Shown here in pieces: positions 34,586 through 42,931 of a DNA stretch of 64,000 nucleotides. The stretch is taken from contig JAFLBJ010000001.1 of the NCBI GenBank assembly GCA_017303415.1, positions 1,798,001 to 1,862,000 of the forward strand, read 5' to 3'. The notes below the pieces were generated by a model. The model searched no databases. It was given only the letters and a program-made list of their open reading frames with translations, and had not been told where the DNA came from. Positions within the stretch are counted from its first letter, which is position 1. Each line of letters starts with the position of its first letter. Source of the stretch: Chitinophagales bacterium. Lineage in GTDB: Bacteria; Bacteroidota; Bacteroidia; Chitinophagales; Chitinophagaceae. The translations under genes were made by a program, and so were the position numbers.

Positions 34586-37540
34586 TTAAAATTTCCCCTG
34601 GTAAATTCCTTGGATATACATCTGATATTCCCCTACGGCTTTCTTCTGTTTTAACAATTCCAGGTTGGAGTTGCTGATCAGGGAGAAAGTATATTTCGAG
34701 GGGGTCAGCCAGGGCACGATCCGGGACGGGGTGAGCGGCCGGGTTTCGGTCAGGTATTGTATGGCCAGAGAGGCATTCTCAAAGGTGCCGATCAGGAGCA
34801 ATTTTGTATCCGCATCCAATTCTACCAACGTATTGGCCAGGTTGCGGTTAGCCGGTTTTTCCCGGTTATAACGGGTAAACGCACTGTTGGTTTCATTGCC
34901 CCATACCTTATCCACCTTATACAGGATCAGCATCACGTAATGAGGCTGGTCTTCTCTGTGTGAATAGGTGGCATTGGCGGGCACATTCAAGGCGGGTGCT
35001 TTTTTAACAGTATCCAGAACCGGTCTTTTGGCCATCAGACTGTCCTGCCCCTGTTTAGGTGGGTTAGGCTGATTCACTACCGGGGCCTGGGTGGTAACCA
35101 CCGGAGGTGTTACCTGCGACGGTGCCGGTGTTTGTGCGACCATGACTGAATCATCGGGGTTGGGTAGTTTACCCAGCTCTTCTTCGATTTCTTTACGGCG
35201 ACCCAATACCGCGATCAATTGTCTTGACCTTTCAGAAAGGACATGATCGGGATATTTGTTGATGATGGAATGAAGCGCATTCATCGCGATGCCATCTTCA
35301 CGCTGGCGTATATGATAGATAGCCTCGATGTATAAAAGTTGTGGGGTCCAGTAATTGGAGCCATAGAGACTATCTGCTTTTTTCTTACGGGCAACAGCCT
35401 GCTCAAAATCACCTTCAATAAAAAGTTCATAGACCTTTTCATATTCAGCACTCACCGGATTTGATTTGGTCGCGTTATCCAGTTCGGGTTTTTTCCCGGG
35501 TACCAATTGACTGGCATACTTGCTGTTGGGATAATTCTTTTGTAATTGTTGAAAGAGTGTCTGAGCCTGTTCGTCATTTCCGGAACGCTTGAGGCAATAA
35601 TGCAACAGGAAGAGAACCTCATCCATGGGCTCAAAGGAGGGGAATTCGGTGCGGAGCCTGTCGAGTGTTTGAACAGAGAAACGGCAATCCTCGATTTTTT
35701 CTGCGTAGGCTTTACCTAATTCAAACAAGGCTTTTTGCAGGGAATCCTGGGCTATTTTTTTCTTTTCATCTGTAAGGGGCACCTGGGCAAGAAGACCCTC
35801 AAAGGTGAGGGGAATTTCAACGGAAGGAGGGCCATCGGGGCTTACCTGGCCACGATCGCCCATTTCGGGAAGGCGGCTTGCCAGGTTAACCGCAGAAATC
35901 CTTCGCCAGTTGTCTGCATTGGGACGGTTTCCCCACCGGGTGCGGAAATCAGCTTCCCCTTTGGTGCGGAGAGCGGCATTGTAAAAGTACCATTCGCCTT
36001 TTGCGGGTCCGGCGCCAAAAAGGTCATTGGAGGCAGGTGTTTCATTGCCGGGCAGAGACACGCTTCCCCTTTCATCTTCTTTCAGTCCTTGCTGCCGCCG
36101 CAATTGCCTGACCATTTTCCGAATGAATTCATTTCTATCTTCCTCCGGCAAATCGGCCAATCGCAGCAGACTGTCCTGCCGGTAAATAATATCAATTTGT
36201 TTGGCCACGATACCCAGCATTGTTTTTCTTTCCATGAATTGCTGGCCATCCTGCATACTCAGACTGGTAATGGCGATGCTGTCGTAATAAGAGGAAGACC
36301 GACGGTATTGTTGTTGACGAAACGCCAGGTCGCCCAGCAGCAAAAAGGCGCGTGTCCGTTGTGCCGGGTTATTGCTGCTATAGCGGGTACTTTCTTCGAT
36401 ATAGGCCATTGCCTCATTGGTACGTCCTCTTTCAAGTTCCATTTGCCCGATGGTAAAAAATATGATATCGCGGTAGTCCACAAACTTATCCTTTCGGGCC
36501 ATCTTCAACAGTTCACTGATATTTCTGTCGGTATAGTCCTGTTCATTGTCTTTATTGGTGCGGATCGCATTCAGCCGGGCATAGATCTCCATAACGGGAT
36601 CTGTGGTATGGCTGATCACTTTTTCATAAAACTCTCTCGATTTATCGAATTGTTTTCCCCCTTCAAACAATTGGGCGGCCAGGAATTCCCAGCGGGCCCT
36701 TTCTTTTTTAGTGGGGGCATTGTCCAATGCTTTTACCAGGTACACCGCGGCGCTATCCCATTGTTGTTGTTCATAGTACCAGAGTGCCTGAACTTCATTC
36801 AGGTCATTCTGCAATCGTTTGGGGAAGGAAGGATCATTGCGCAGGGTAACAATCAGACTGGCAGCTTCGGCAAAGGCTTTGCGCGCCATAAAGGTGCGGA
36901 TCTGCCAGATAAAGGCATCGTTACGGCTGGGTGGTTCGGCAAATATTTTTTTAGGGAGGTTTGTCTTTTCTTTGGTGGCGATGGACATGGCGTTGTTGCC
37001 ATCAAACCGGCTTCCGATCACCTGGTAATATCCGTCCTTTTCTTTGGGTGCAAAGGCATAGTTGATAAACTGAAAGGTCAGGGCGGCGGAATCAAAGTCT
37101 TTGCGCAGGTAATAGGCGGCACCAATGAGAAGGTACAGGTTGTCGGCCCAATCGTTGCGAAGATCGTGCAGCACCAGTCCGGTGGAAGACCGGCTGATGA
37201 TCGAATCCAACTGAAGGCGATTGGCAGAGGTGTTTTCCAGGCTGTAGTTGTAAAAGGGCAGGAGGGACGTAAAATCGTCCTGATGCTGTGATTTGGCCTG
37301 GGCGATCACTTCATTCAGGGTGTTATTTGCATTAAAAAAGAAGTTGTACCGGGTGGCGGTATTCTGCATGAAACGCCGGGGGAGGGTGAATTTCTTTTCT
37401 TCCGACCTTTCGGAGCGGAGTACCCTTTCCTCGTATTCGCGTGGTTTTTTGATATCAAAGGAAATGCCTAACTGGGCCAGTGCGGACTGGCAAAGCCAAA
37501 GTAGAACCACGGTCAGGAGAAAATAACGGGATGCGCGCAT
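34586..37540 (-). CDS. PorW/SprE-like TPR protein (type IX secretion / gliding associated)
   Basis: 984 aa exported protein: signal peptide MRASRYFLLTVVLLWLCQSALAQ. A Cys at 17 is present but the lipobox is poor, whereas PorW and SprE are lipoproteins. Next comes a conserved N-terminal block (SFDIKKPREYEERVLRSE, then TRYNFFFNANNTLNEVI) that I associate with PorW/SprE, then many TPR-like helices through about residue 790, a Pro/Gln-rich linker (TPAPSQVTPPVVTTQAPV), and a C-terminal alpha/beta repeat domain (HYVMLILYKVD...). PorW links the T9SS outer-membrane ring to the motor. Perfect promoter just in front of the ATG. Family call by memory only. Confidence 0.75.
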   Translation of the reverse strand: MRASRYFLLTVVLLWLCQSALAQLGISFDIKKPREYEERVLRSERSEEKKFTLPRRFMQNTATRYNFFFNANNTLNEVIAQAKSQHQDDFTSLLPFYNYSLENTSANRLQLDSIISRSSTGLVLHDLRNDWADNLYLLIGAAYYLRKDFDSAALTFQFINYAFAPKEKDGYYQVIGSRFDGNNAMSIATKEKTNLPKKIFAEPPSRNDAFIWQIRTFMARKAFAEAASLIVTLRNDPSFPKRLQNDLNEVQALWYYEQQQWDSAAVYLVKALDNAPTKKERARWEFLAAQLFEGGKQFDKSREFYEKVISHTTDPVMEIYARLNAIRTNKDNEQDYTDRNISELLKMARKDKFVDYRDIIFFTIGQMELERGRTNEAMAYIEESTRYSSNNPAQRTRAFLLLGDLAFRQQQYRRSSSYYDSIAITSLSMQDGQQFMERKTMLGIVAKQIDIIYRQDSLLRLADLPEEDRNEFIRKMVRQLRRQQGLKEDERGSVSLPGNETPASNDLFGAGPAKGEWYFYNAALRTKGEADFRTRWGNRPNADNWRRISAVNLASRLPEMGDRGQVSPDGPPSVEIPLTFEGLLAQVPLTDEKKKIAQDSLQKALFELGKAYAEKIEDCRFSVQTLDRLRTEFPSFEPMDEVLFLLHYCLKRSGNDEQAQTLFQQLQKNYPNSKYASQLVPGKKPELDNATKSNPVSAEYEKVYELFIEGDFEQAVARKKKADSLYGSNYWTPQLLYIEAIYHIRQREDGIAMNALHSIINKYPDHVLSERSRQLIAVLGRRKEIEEELGKLPNPDDSVMVAQTPAPSQVTPPVVTTQAPVVNQPNPPKQGQDSLMAKRPVLDTVKKAPALNVPANATYSHREDQPHYVMLILYKVDKVWGNETNSAFTRYNREKPANRNLANTLVELDADTKLLLIGTFENASLAIQYLTETRPLTPSRIVPWLTPSKYTFSLISNSNLELLKQKKAVGEYQMYIQGIYQGKF

Positions 37541-37547
37541 TTCCGGC

Positions 37548-37579
37548 CAAATCTAAATTCTTAATAACTGAAAATCAAA
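37548..37579 (-). promoter_or_regulatory. Promoter of the PorW/SprE-like gene (perfect -33/-7, near-leaderless)
   Basis: On the minus strand: TTTG (37579-37576), 20 nt, TAGATTTG (37555-37548). The box ends only 7 nt before the ATG at 37540, so transcription would begin at or within a few bases of the start codon. Confidence 0.75.
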
Positions 37580-37682
37580 TATTTTATTATGTCAAACCCC
37601 CGTTTTTTTTCATTATAAATTTTTGATTAACAAGGGAATAAAAGGTTCGATTTTTGTTAACTTTAACCGCTAATCAAACTAC

Positions 37683-38072
37683 GTGAAACCAGAGAAAGTG
37701 TCCACGCTCAAAAGGCTCCGCAACCGCTACCGGCTGGTCATCATGAATGATGACACTTACGAGGAAGTGGTCACCTTTAAATTATCGCGATTAAGTGTCT
37801 ATGTCACGCTTAGCACCATTTTTGTAGTGTTGGTGGGGCTGACGGTGGCTTTGATCGTTTTTACGCCGTTGAAATACTATATCCCTGGTTACGAAGACTT
37901 TGGCCAGCAGCGACAGAACCGGGAAATGAAGTACACGGTAGATTCTTTGAATAATGTGGTGAAGAATCAGACCCAGTTCATTGAGGGGTTGCAAAAAGTG
38001 TTGCGGGGGGATATGAACCAGGTATTGGATACCACCCTGATCGAAGTACCGAAGGATGAATTCGACAATTGA
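37683..38072 (+). CDS. Membrane-anchor fragment of an M23-peptidase family, lacking the peptidase domain
   Basis: 129 aa, GTG start. N-terminal LRNRYRLVIMNDDTYEEVVTF, then one TM (VYVTLSTIFVVLVGLTVALIVF, about 39-60), then YYIPGYEDF and a short coiled coil (KYTVDSLNNVVKNQTQFIEGLQKVL). This N-terminus is the one I know from Bacteroidota cell-wall proteins that continue to about 290 residues with an LytM/M23 domain (HxxxD ... HxH). Here the protein ends near residue 129 and bactofilin starts 13 nt later, so there is no room for a peptidase or a simple frameshift. It could be a deliberate anchor-only protein for bactofilin, or a relic. Confidence 0.65.
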   Translation: MKPEKVSTLKRLRNRYRLVIMNDDTYEEVVTFKLSRLSVYVTLSTIFVVLVGLTVALIVFTPLKYYIPGYEDFGQQRQNREMKYTVDSLNNVVKNQTQFIEGLQKVLRGDMNQVLDTTLIEVPKDEFDN

Positions 38073-38084
38073 AACCAAATATCT

Positions 38085-38519
38085 ATGTTTAACGCCAAAT
38101 CCAGGGAAACCATGAGCACAGAAAAAACAAATGGCACCGGCAGTGGCACGACCCTTATCGGTTCGGGCACTACCCTAAAAGGGGACATCAGCAGCAACAG
38201 CGATCTTCGGATCGATGGCATGATTATCGGCAATATCCGTAGCAGTGCCAAGATCGTAATCGGGGCAAGCGGAGTTGTAGAAGGGGATATTGAAGGAAAC
38301 CAGGCCGATATTGTTGGCAAGGTATCCGGGAATATCAAAGTAAAGGACATCCTCCAGTTAAGGGGCGATTGCGTGGTATCAGGAAACCTCTATGCCACCA
38401 AATTGCAGGTAGAACCCACCGCCACATTTAACGGACAGTGCCATATGGGCAATGCAACCAATCAATCCACTCATTCATTGATAAAAGAAGAAGAACCTGA
38501 GTCGGAATTGGCCAAGTAA
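38085..38519 (+). CDS. Bactofilin
   Basis: Polymerising cytoskeletal protein, 144 aa. Central beta-helix (DUF583/bactofilin) from about residue 22 to 122 with the recurrent short strands GTTLKGDISSNSDLRIDG, GNIRSSAKIVIGASGVVEG and GNLYATKLQVEPTATFNG. Polar N- and C-terminal tails. Bactofilins scaffold cell-wall enzymes, often an M23 endopeptidase encoded next door; here the neighbour has only the anchor part. Starts MFNAKSRETM; a second Met at codon 10 is possible. An AtpI-like gene follows after 17 nt. Confidence 0.92.
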   Translation: MFNAKSRETMSTEKTNGTGSGTTLIGSGTTLKGDISSNSDLRIDGMIIGNIRSSAKIVIGASGVVEGDIEGNQADIVGKVSGNIKVKDILQLRGDCVVSGNLYATKLQVEPTATFNGQCHMGNATNQSTHSLIKEEEPESELAK

Positions 38520-38536
38520 ACAGACCACCCGTAATC

Positions 38537-38950
38537 ATGTCAACCTCCACCATCCGGCCGGTGATCCGGCCCTTTTTGCCGGCAATCATCCTGTTCTTTG
38601 TATTGAACACGGCTTTCCTCCTTTTTGGTTCCCGCTGGAAAGAGGCAGGCTTTGACACCGATGTACTTATCATCGGCAACCTGCTATTGTTTGCAGTTAC
38701 TTTCCTGACCTATTGGCTGGGAAGTAAGGGACTTTCCACAAAGAATAACCATGCTTTTTTCAGATCGGTATATGGCAGTTTTATGATCAAGCTGATCGTG
38801 TTAGCCGGTGCTGCCCTTGTGTATGTTACCCAATTCAAAGAACAGTTGAACAAGCCCGCGCTTTTCTTCTGTATGGGCCTCTATCTGGTATATACTTTTC
38901 TTGAAGTGGCGGGTTTGATGAAATTGTCGAAGCTTAAGAAGCATGGCTAA
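38537..38950 (+). CDS. Small four-TM membrane protein (AtpI-like)
   Basis: 137 aa with four hydrophobic segments (FLPAIILFFVLNTAFLLFG, VLIIGNLLLFAVTFLTYWLG, SFMIKLIVLAGAALVYV, LFFCMGLYLVYTFLEVAGLM). Size and topology resemble the AtpI-type proteins usually found between bactofilin/AtpZ and atpB in Bacteroidota, but no F1Fo genes follow. Its stop overlaps the SprT-like start by 8 nt, so they are probably translated together. Function not established from sequence. Confidence 0.65.
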   Translation: MSTSTIRPVIRPFLPAIILFFVLNTAFLLFGSRWKEAGFDTDVLIIGNLLLFAVTFLTYWLGSKGLSTKNNHAFFRSVYGSFMIKLIVLAGAALVYVTQFKEQLNKPALFFCMGLYLVYTFLEVAGLMKLSKLKKHG

Positions 38951-39560
38951 AAAAGAAGTACCGCTCGATAGTTTACGCTCCTTTCTCCCGCCGGGTACCT
39001 ATGAAGAGGTATCTGCCTTTCTGCATCAGTATAAAGTACACCTCACCATTGCCCGGGAAAGAAAAACCGTATTGGGTGACTACCGGCATAAGACCGATAT
39101 GCAAAATCACCGGATCAGTGTCAATGGCAATCTCAATCCCTATGCCTTCCTGATCACCACCCTGCATGAGATCGCTCACCTCGTGGTGTTTGAAAAATAC
39201 CAGCACCGGGTACAGGCCCATGGTAAAGAATGGCAACAAATATTCTCGCATTTGTTAGCGCGTTTTCTCCAGCGAAAATTATTTCCTCCGGATATTGAGG
39301 CGGAACTCCACCGCATATTGGGAAGCCCTGCTGCCAGCAGTTGTGCGGAAGATGGGTTGATCCGTATACTGAGAAGATATGATACGCAAACCAATGGCCG
39401 GAAGCTGGTGGAGGAGCTGGAGGATAAAGCCCTCTTTAAACTGGAAGACGGCCGTGTTTTTCAACGAGGCGCTAAACAACGAAAACGCTATATGTGTGTG
39501 GAAGTGAAAACCGGGCGCGCTTATTTGTTCAGTCCGGTATATGAGGTTTCTCCGGTATAG
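38943..39560 (+). CDS. SprT-like zinc metalloprotein
   Basis: 205 aa, cytoplasmic. Zincin-type motif TTLHEIAHLVVFE with His75, Glu76 and His79, and a third probable ligand at His93 in AHGKEW; this is the SprT/Spartan-like layout. A C-terminal part of about 65 residues carries beta strands (KLEDGRVFQRGAKQRKRYMCVEV), equivalent to the SprT tail but with only one Cys visible, so no obvious zinc ribbon. Substrate unknown; Spartan relatives cleave DNA-protein crosslinks. Overlaps the AtpI-like gene. Confidence 0.8.
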   Translation: MAKKEVPLDSLRSFLPPGTYEEVSAFLHQYKVHLTIARERKTVLGDYRHKTDMQNHRISVNGNLNPYAFLITTLHEIAHLVVFEKYQHRVQAHGKEWQQIFSHLLARFLQRKLFPPDIEAELHRILGSPAASSCAEDGLIRILRRYDTQTNGRKLVEELEDKALFKLEDGRVFQRGAKQRKRYMCVEVKTGRAYLFSPVYEVSPV

Positions 39561-39584
39561 GTTTCATGCAAGCTTTACGGGCAA

Positions 39585-40076
39585 TTAAACGATCGCTTTC
39601 AACATCCATTTCCCGCAACCAAAGTGTCCGCTGTTCCCCAGGGGCCCTGGTAAATATTCAAATCCTAATTTCTCATATACCTTCACCGCTTTTTCCAACT
39701 CAGGCATGGTTTCGAGATAGATATTTTTATATCCCATTTCACGGGCGGTAGCAAAGCAGGTTTCGATCATTTTTTTACCCAAACCTCTGCCACGGGCTTC
39801 AGGCACCAGGTACATTTTTACCAGCTCACAGGTATCGCCAGGAAGGCCGGGTGTGGGGAAAATGCCGGCACCACCCAGGATCCCTTTCGCTGATTCTGCC
39901 ACCCAATAAGCCGATCTTTCCTGTTGAAAAAGCTCAAAGAGGGCATCCGTCGTAGGGTCATAGTAAACCGTGCCTGGCCGGTTGGCACCAAACTCGGTAA
40001 GACTATCGCGAATGATACGCGCCATAGCCAGATTATCATTGGGGTGTATCGGTCTTATCAAAATGTCGGATAACAT
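39585..40076 (-). CDS. GNAT-family N-acetyltransferase
   Basis: 163 aa from the ATG at 40076 (MLSDILIRPIHPND); an upstream ATG at 40100 would overlap the desaturase gene. GNAT core: motif A with LVKMYLVPEARGRGLGKKMIE (acetyl-CoA pyrophosphate loop RGRGLG) near residue 88-108, then IYLETMPELEKAVKVYEKLGFEYL (motif B). Acceptor unknown. Probably follows the desaturase in one transcript; convergent with the SprT-like gene, 24 nt apart and no visible terminator. Confidence 0.85.
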   Translation of the reverse strand: MLSDILIRPIHPNDNLAMARIIRDSLTEFGANRPGTVYYDPTTDALFELFQQERSAYWVAESAKGILGGAGIFPTPGLPGDTCELVKMYLVPEARGRGLGKKMIETCFATAREMGYKNIYLETMPELEKAVKVYEKLGFEYLPGPLGNSGHFGCGKWMLKAIV

Positions 40077-40089
40077 GGGGAAAGGTTGG

Positions 40090-41142
40090 TCAGGCGGCAT
40101 TCAGACGAAACTTACTTGTTCTTTCTTTCAGCACTTTTATGGCTTCTTCCTCAGAGGAGAAACTGTTTTCAATATTGACGAGATGGCGGGCCATTTTATC
40201 GTACCGCCTGGTCATCAGGTAAAGAAAGAGATGGAGATAATGTACACCATCGAATACCAGTGATTTTTCCCGAACAATGTTTTCTTTTTCTTTCAGGAAT
40301 AATACCGGCATATCGGTATAGTGAATACCTGGTTTCAGGTGATGGATAAGATGATACCCATCATTCCAGCATTTGGTATTGTAATTTGTGTTGATGCAAT
40401 TGAAGCAATTCTTGTACATGTTTTCGGGTTCATGGGGATCCACAAAAGCATGTTGTGTCCAGTTGCCCAGCATCATAATGAGGCGGGAAACCAGAAAGGG
40501 GATGATCAATACCCAAAGCGCCGCTTTCAGGTTGACAAAGCAAAGCCCGATGCTAACAGCATAGAAGGTCATTTCTCCCAGGGTCAGGTTGACGTAATAT
40601 TTCTTTTTCTTCCGTGTAAAGAGGTAGACAAACGTGTCGCGAAAACCGAGGAACAGGAAATTGATATAATATTTTAAAAAATCTTTCAGGGAATCGCGTT
40701 GATAGGGAAGGGTGCTGCTCGCATCATCCGGCATATTGTTTTCTTCATGATGCATACCCACGTGGTGGGCAAAATAGGTTTCAGGGGTATGTCCAAAAAA
40801 GGGGCATACAAACCAGATCACATATTTATTGAGCCAATTGAATTTCTTTTTAAATAACCGACGGTGCGAAATATTATGCAACATAAGTCCAAAGGGTCCC
40901 CGTAACCGGATCTGGGCCAAAAAGAACCAGACAACATAGGCGATCCACCACCAATAACCCTGGAAGAGGGGTGTGAAAAGAACCAGTCCCAGTGGTATAA
41001 CGGTGAGGTGAATCAGGGTGAGCAAATGCAGAAAAGAGAGGTCTCTTTTATCGTTCATGAAATTGAGCCAGAACCGTTCATATGCCGAGAAGGATTCGGG
41101 TTGGTGGTAAACAGGGTCCTGTATGGGGTTCAGTTGTTTCAT
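40090..41142 (-). CDS. Membrane fatty acid desaturase / hydroxylase
   Basis: 350 aa integral-membrane di-iron enzyme. Histidine boxes in order: HNISHRR near residue 99, HHVGMHHEEN near 136, and HLIHHLKPGIHYTDMP near 275. TM segments around 45-65, 70-90, 185-205 and 210-230. The box spacing fits the fatty-acid desaturase superfamily; substrate (phospholipid, sphingolipid or carotenoid) cannot be read. Preceded by R8, which separates it from the fRMsr gene. Confidence 0.85.
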   Translation of the reverse strand: MKQLNPIQDPVYHQPESFSAYERFWLNFMNDKRDLSFLHLLTLIHLTVIPLGLVLFTPLFQGYWWWIAYVVWFFLAQIRLRGPFGLMLHNISHRRLFKKKFNWLNKYVIWFVCPFFGHTPETYFAHHVGMHHEENNMPDDASSTLPYQRDSLKDFLKYYINFLFLGFRDTFVYLFTRKKKKYYVNLTLGEMTFYAVSIGLCFVNLKAALWVLIIPFLVSRLIMMLGNWTQHAFVDPHEPENMYKNCFNCINTNYNTKCWNDGYHLIHHLKPGIHYTDMPVLFLKEKENIVREKSLVFDGVHYLHLFLYLMTRRYDKMARHLVNIENSFSSEEEAIKVLKERTSKFRLNAA

Positions 41143-41174
41143 AAATGTGACTTAACTTAAAGCCAATAGCTGTT

Positions 41175-41192
41175 AGCTAATAGCTATTAGCT
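41175..41192. repeat. 18-bp palindrome repeat R8
   Basis: AGCTAATAGCTATTAGCT, a perfect palindrome identical to 25382-25399 in R5, extended by imperfect AGCTGTTAGCT / AGCTTTTGG flanks. It lies between co-directional fRMsr and desaturase genes. Confidence 0.85.
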
Positions 41193-41225
41193 TTTGGTAA
41201 GTGGCCTCTTTTCAAAATTAATCAT

Positions 41226-41699
41226 TTAAAAAATAATCCCTGCAACGATTTGCTCGAGGTATAGCTGGTCTGTGGAGTCAAAATGGGCCAGGAGTTCGCT
41301 GTCTACATCCAGTACGCCGATCACGTTCCCATCCTTCCACAAAGGTACTACGATCTCTGACCGCGACAGGCTGCTGCAGGCGATATGACCCGGGAATTTT
41401 TCTACGTCGTCAACGATAAGTGTTTGGCCTTTTTCCCAACTTGTACCGCAAACACCTCTTCCTTTCCGGATACGGGTACAGGCGATGGGTCCCTGAAAAG
41501 GGCCTAAAACGAGTTCATTATCTTTTACAAGGTAAAATCCGGTCCATAACCACCCAAACTGCTCTTTGAGTGCGGCTGTGATATTGGCCAGGTTGGCCAC
41601 CAGATCGGGCTCACCTTCGATCAGGGCGGCGATCTGTGGAAGAAGGGCTTTGTATTGTTCTTCCTTGGTTCCTTTCGCTACAATGAGGTCTTCTGCCAT
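41226..41699 (-). CDS. msrC: Free methionine-(R)-sulfoxide reductase (GAF domain)
   Basis: 157 aa from the ATG at 41699 (a TTG three codons earlier is unlikely). Single GAF domain of the fRMsr type: WLWTGFYLVKDNELVLGPFQGPI near residue 50, then the conserved cysteines in ACTRIRKGRGVCGTSW (about 73-86) and the catalytic one in HIACSSLSRSEIVVP near 108, and GVLDVDSELLAHFD. Reduces free Met-R-sulfoxide with thioredoxin. 12 nt after the GCS2 ligase gene, so likely co-transcribed. Confidence 0.9.
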   Translation of the reverse strand: MAEDLIVAKGTKEEQYKALLPQIAALIEGEPDLVANLANITAALKEQFGWLWTGFYLVKDNELVLGPFQGPIACTRIRKGRGVCGTSWEKGQTLIVDDVEKFPGHIACSSLSRSEIVVPLWKDGNVIGVLDVDSELLAHFDSTDQLYLEQIVAGIIF

Positions 41700-41711
41700 G
41701 TGTTTCAAAAA

Positions 41712-42821
41712 TTAAAGACCTGCAAGGTATTGATCTTTGATATAATCGACGACACTGATGAGGTTTTTTGTTTCATTGAACACCGCGATCTGTCTGTCGG
41801 CACCCGTACCATTTTCAAGTATCTTATGTACATAGGCGAGCCGGTGACGGCTACCCAAATGGTCTACCACATCATCTACAAAGTCAAGTAATTCGTAAAT
41901 GAGTACGCGGGTGTTCACCTCTTCCTCTTTACCAAAATCGATCAGGCGGCCATCAATACCATACCGGCTGGCGCGCCACTTATTTTCGTTGATGAGGTGT
42001 CTTGAATATTGAATGAAATTGATGTTCTGGGTTCTTAGTTTGTAGATCTTCGCGCATATGGCCTGGAAAAGAGCGGCGAGGGCAATGGTCTCATTCACCG
42101 TCATGGGTACATCACAAATGCGAAATTCAACAGTATTGAAGAAGGGGTGCACACGGATATCCCACCAGATCTTTTTGGCATTATCAATGCAATTGGTCTT
42201 GACCAGCAGTTTGATATAATTGTCATAGGCTTCGATGCTTTCAAAGACCTCCGGGATCCCGGTACGGGGAAATTTATCAAACACTTTGGTACGATAAGAA
42301 CGGTATCCGGTTTGACGCCCTTCCCAGAACGGACTGTTGGCGCTAAGCGCATAGATATGTGGCAGAAAGTACCGGGTAGAGTTGGCAATATGCATGGCCA
42401 TTTCCCGCGTTTCCATTCCCACATGTACGTGCAGACCAAAGATCAGGTTACTCCGGGCGGCTTCCTGAAGTTCATTTACGATCTCATTATACCGGATATG
42501 GTCGGTGATCAACTGTCTTTCCCAATGACTAAAGGGATGGGTACCTGCGGCTCCCACGGCCAACCCGATCTTGTCGGCGATACCGTGAATGGTTTTACGC
42601 AAGGTGGCCACATCCTCAAAGGCTTCATCCACATCCCGGCAGATATCCGTTCCTACTTCCACCACGGCCTGGTGCATCTCTGCCTTGACCTTGTCCTTGA
42701 TCACTTTTTGTCCCTCCTGGACGATCTTTTGCTCATGGCTCTTCAGTTCCCTCGATTCGGGATCAATGACCATGTATTCTTCTTCTACTCCGAGAGTGAA
42801 GGATTTGTAGTTGATGTTCAT
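41712..42821 (-). CDS. GCS2-family carboxylate-amine ligase (YbdK-like)
   Basis: ATP-dependent ligase of the glutamate-cysteine ligase 2 family, 369 aa. Motifs: FTLGVEEEYMVID near residue 8 (metal-binding glutamates), EMHQAVVEVGTDIC near 48, GTHPFSHW near 95, FGLHVHVGM near 130, TVEFRICDVP near 232, and WRASRYGIDG near 283. Joins an amino group to the gamma or alpha carboxylate of a Glu-like substrate; true substrates of YbdK-type proteins are mostly unknown. Downstream of a RimK-like ATP-grasp gene, across repeat R9. It may act in glutathione-like thiol or small peptide synthesis. Confidence 0.85.
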   Translation of the reverse strand: MNINYKSFTLGVEEEYMVIDPESRELKSHEQKIVQEGQKVIKDKVKAEMHQAVVEVGTDICRDVDEAFEDVATLRKTIHGIADKIGLAVGAAGTHPFSHWERQLITDHIRYNEIVNELQEAARSNLIFGLHVHVGMETREMAMHIANSTRYFLPHIYALSANSPFWEGRQTGYRSYRTKVFDKFPRTGIPEVFESIEAYDNYIKLLVKTNCIDNAKKIWWDIRVHPFFNTVEFRICDVPMTVNETIALAALFQAICAKIYKLRTQNINFIQYSRHLINENKWRASRYGIDGRLIDFGKEEEVNTRVLIYELLDFVDDVVDHLGSRHRLAYVHKILENGTGADRQIAVFNETKNLISVVDYIKDQYLAGL

Positions 42822-42841
42822 TTTTGGGGATGATGGTTATT

Positions 42842-42919
42842 AGATGTTGGATGTTGGATGATGGATGTTGGACGAAAGATGACCGTCATCAGTCATTTAT
42901 CGTCCAACATCCAACATCT
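42842..42919. repeat. Word-structured inverted repeat R9
   Basis: AGATGTTGGATGTTGG (42842-42857) is the exact reverse complement of 42904-42919. Words GGATGTT and GATGATGG on the left, CCAACAT and CATCATC on the right, with an inner GATGACCGTCATC hairpin. It lies between the ATP-grasp and GCS2 genes (both minus). The GGATGTTGG word is shared with R6. Confidence 0.85.
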
Positions 42920-42931
42920 AACAACCATCAT

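Noticed and set aside
35735-37291. Long open frame (518 codons) on the plus strand antisense to the PorW/SprE-like gene
   Set aside because: It mirrors the coding strand, has no recognisable domain and gives a Cys/Gly/His-rich composition typical of antisense frames; the minus-strand gene has a signal peptide, TPRs and a perfect promoter.
37683-38084. Frameshift hiding an M23 domain after the anchor protein
   Set aside because: Only 12 bases separate the stop from bactofilin, so no peptidase-encoding DNA is present in any frame.
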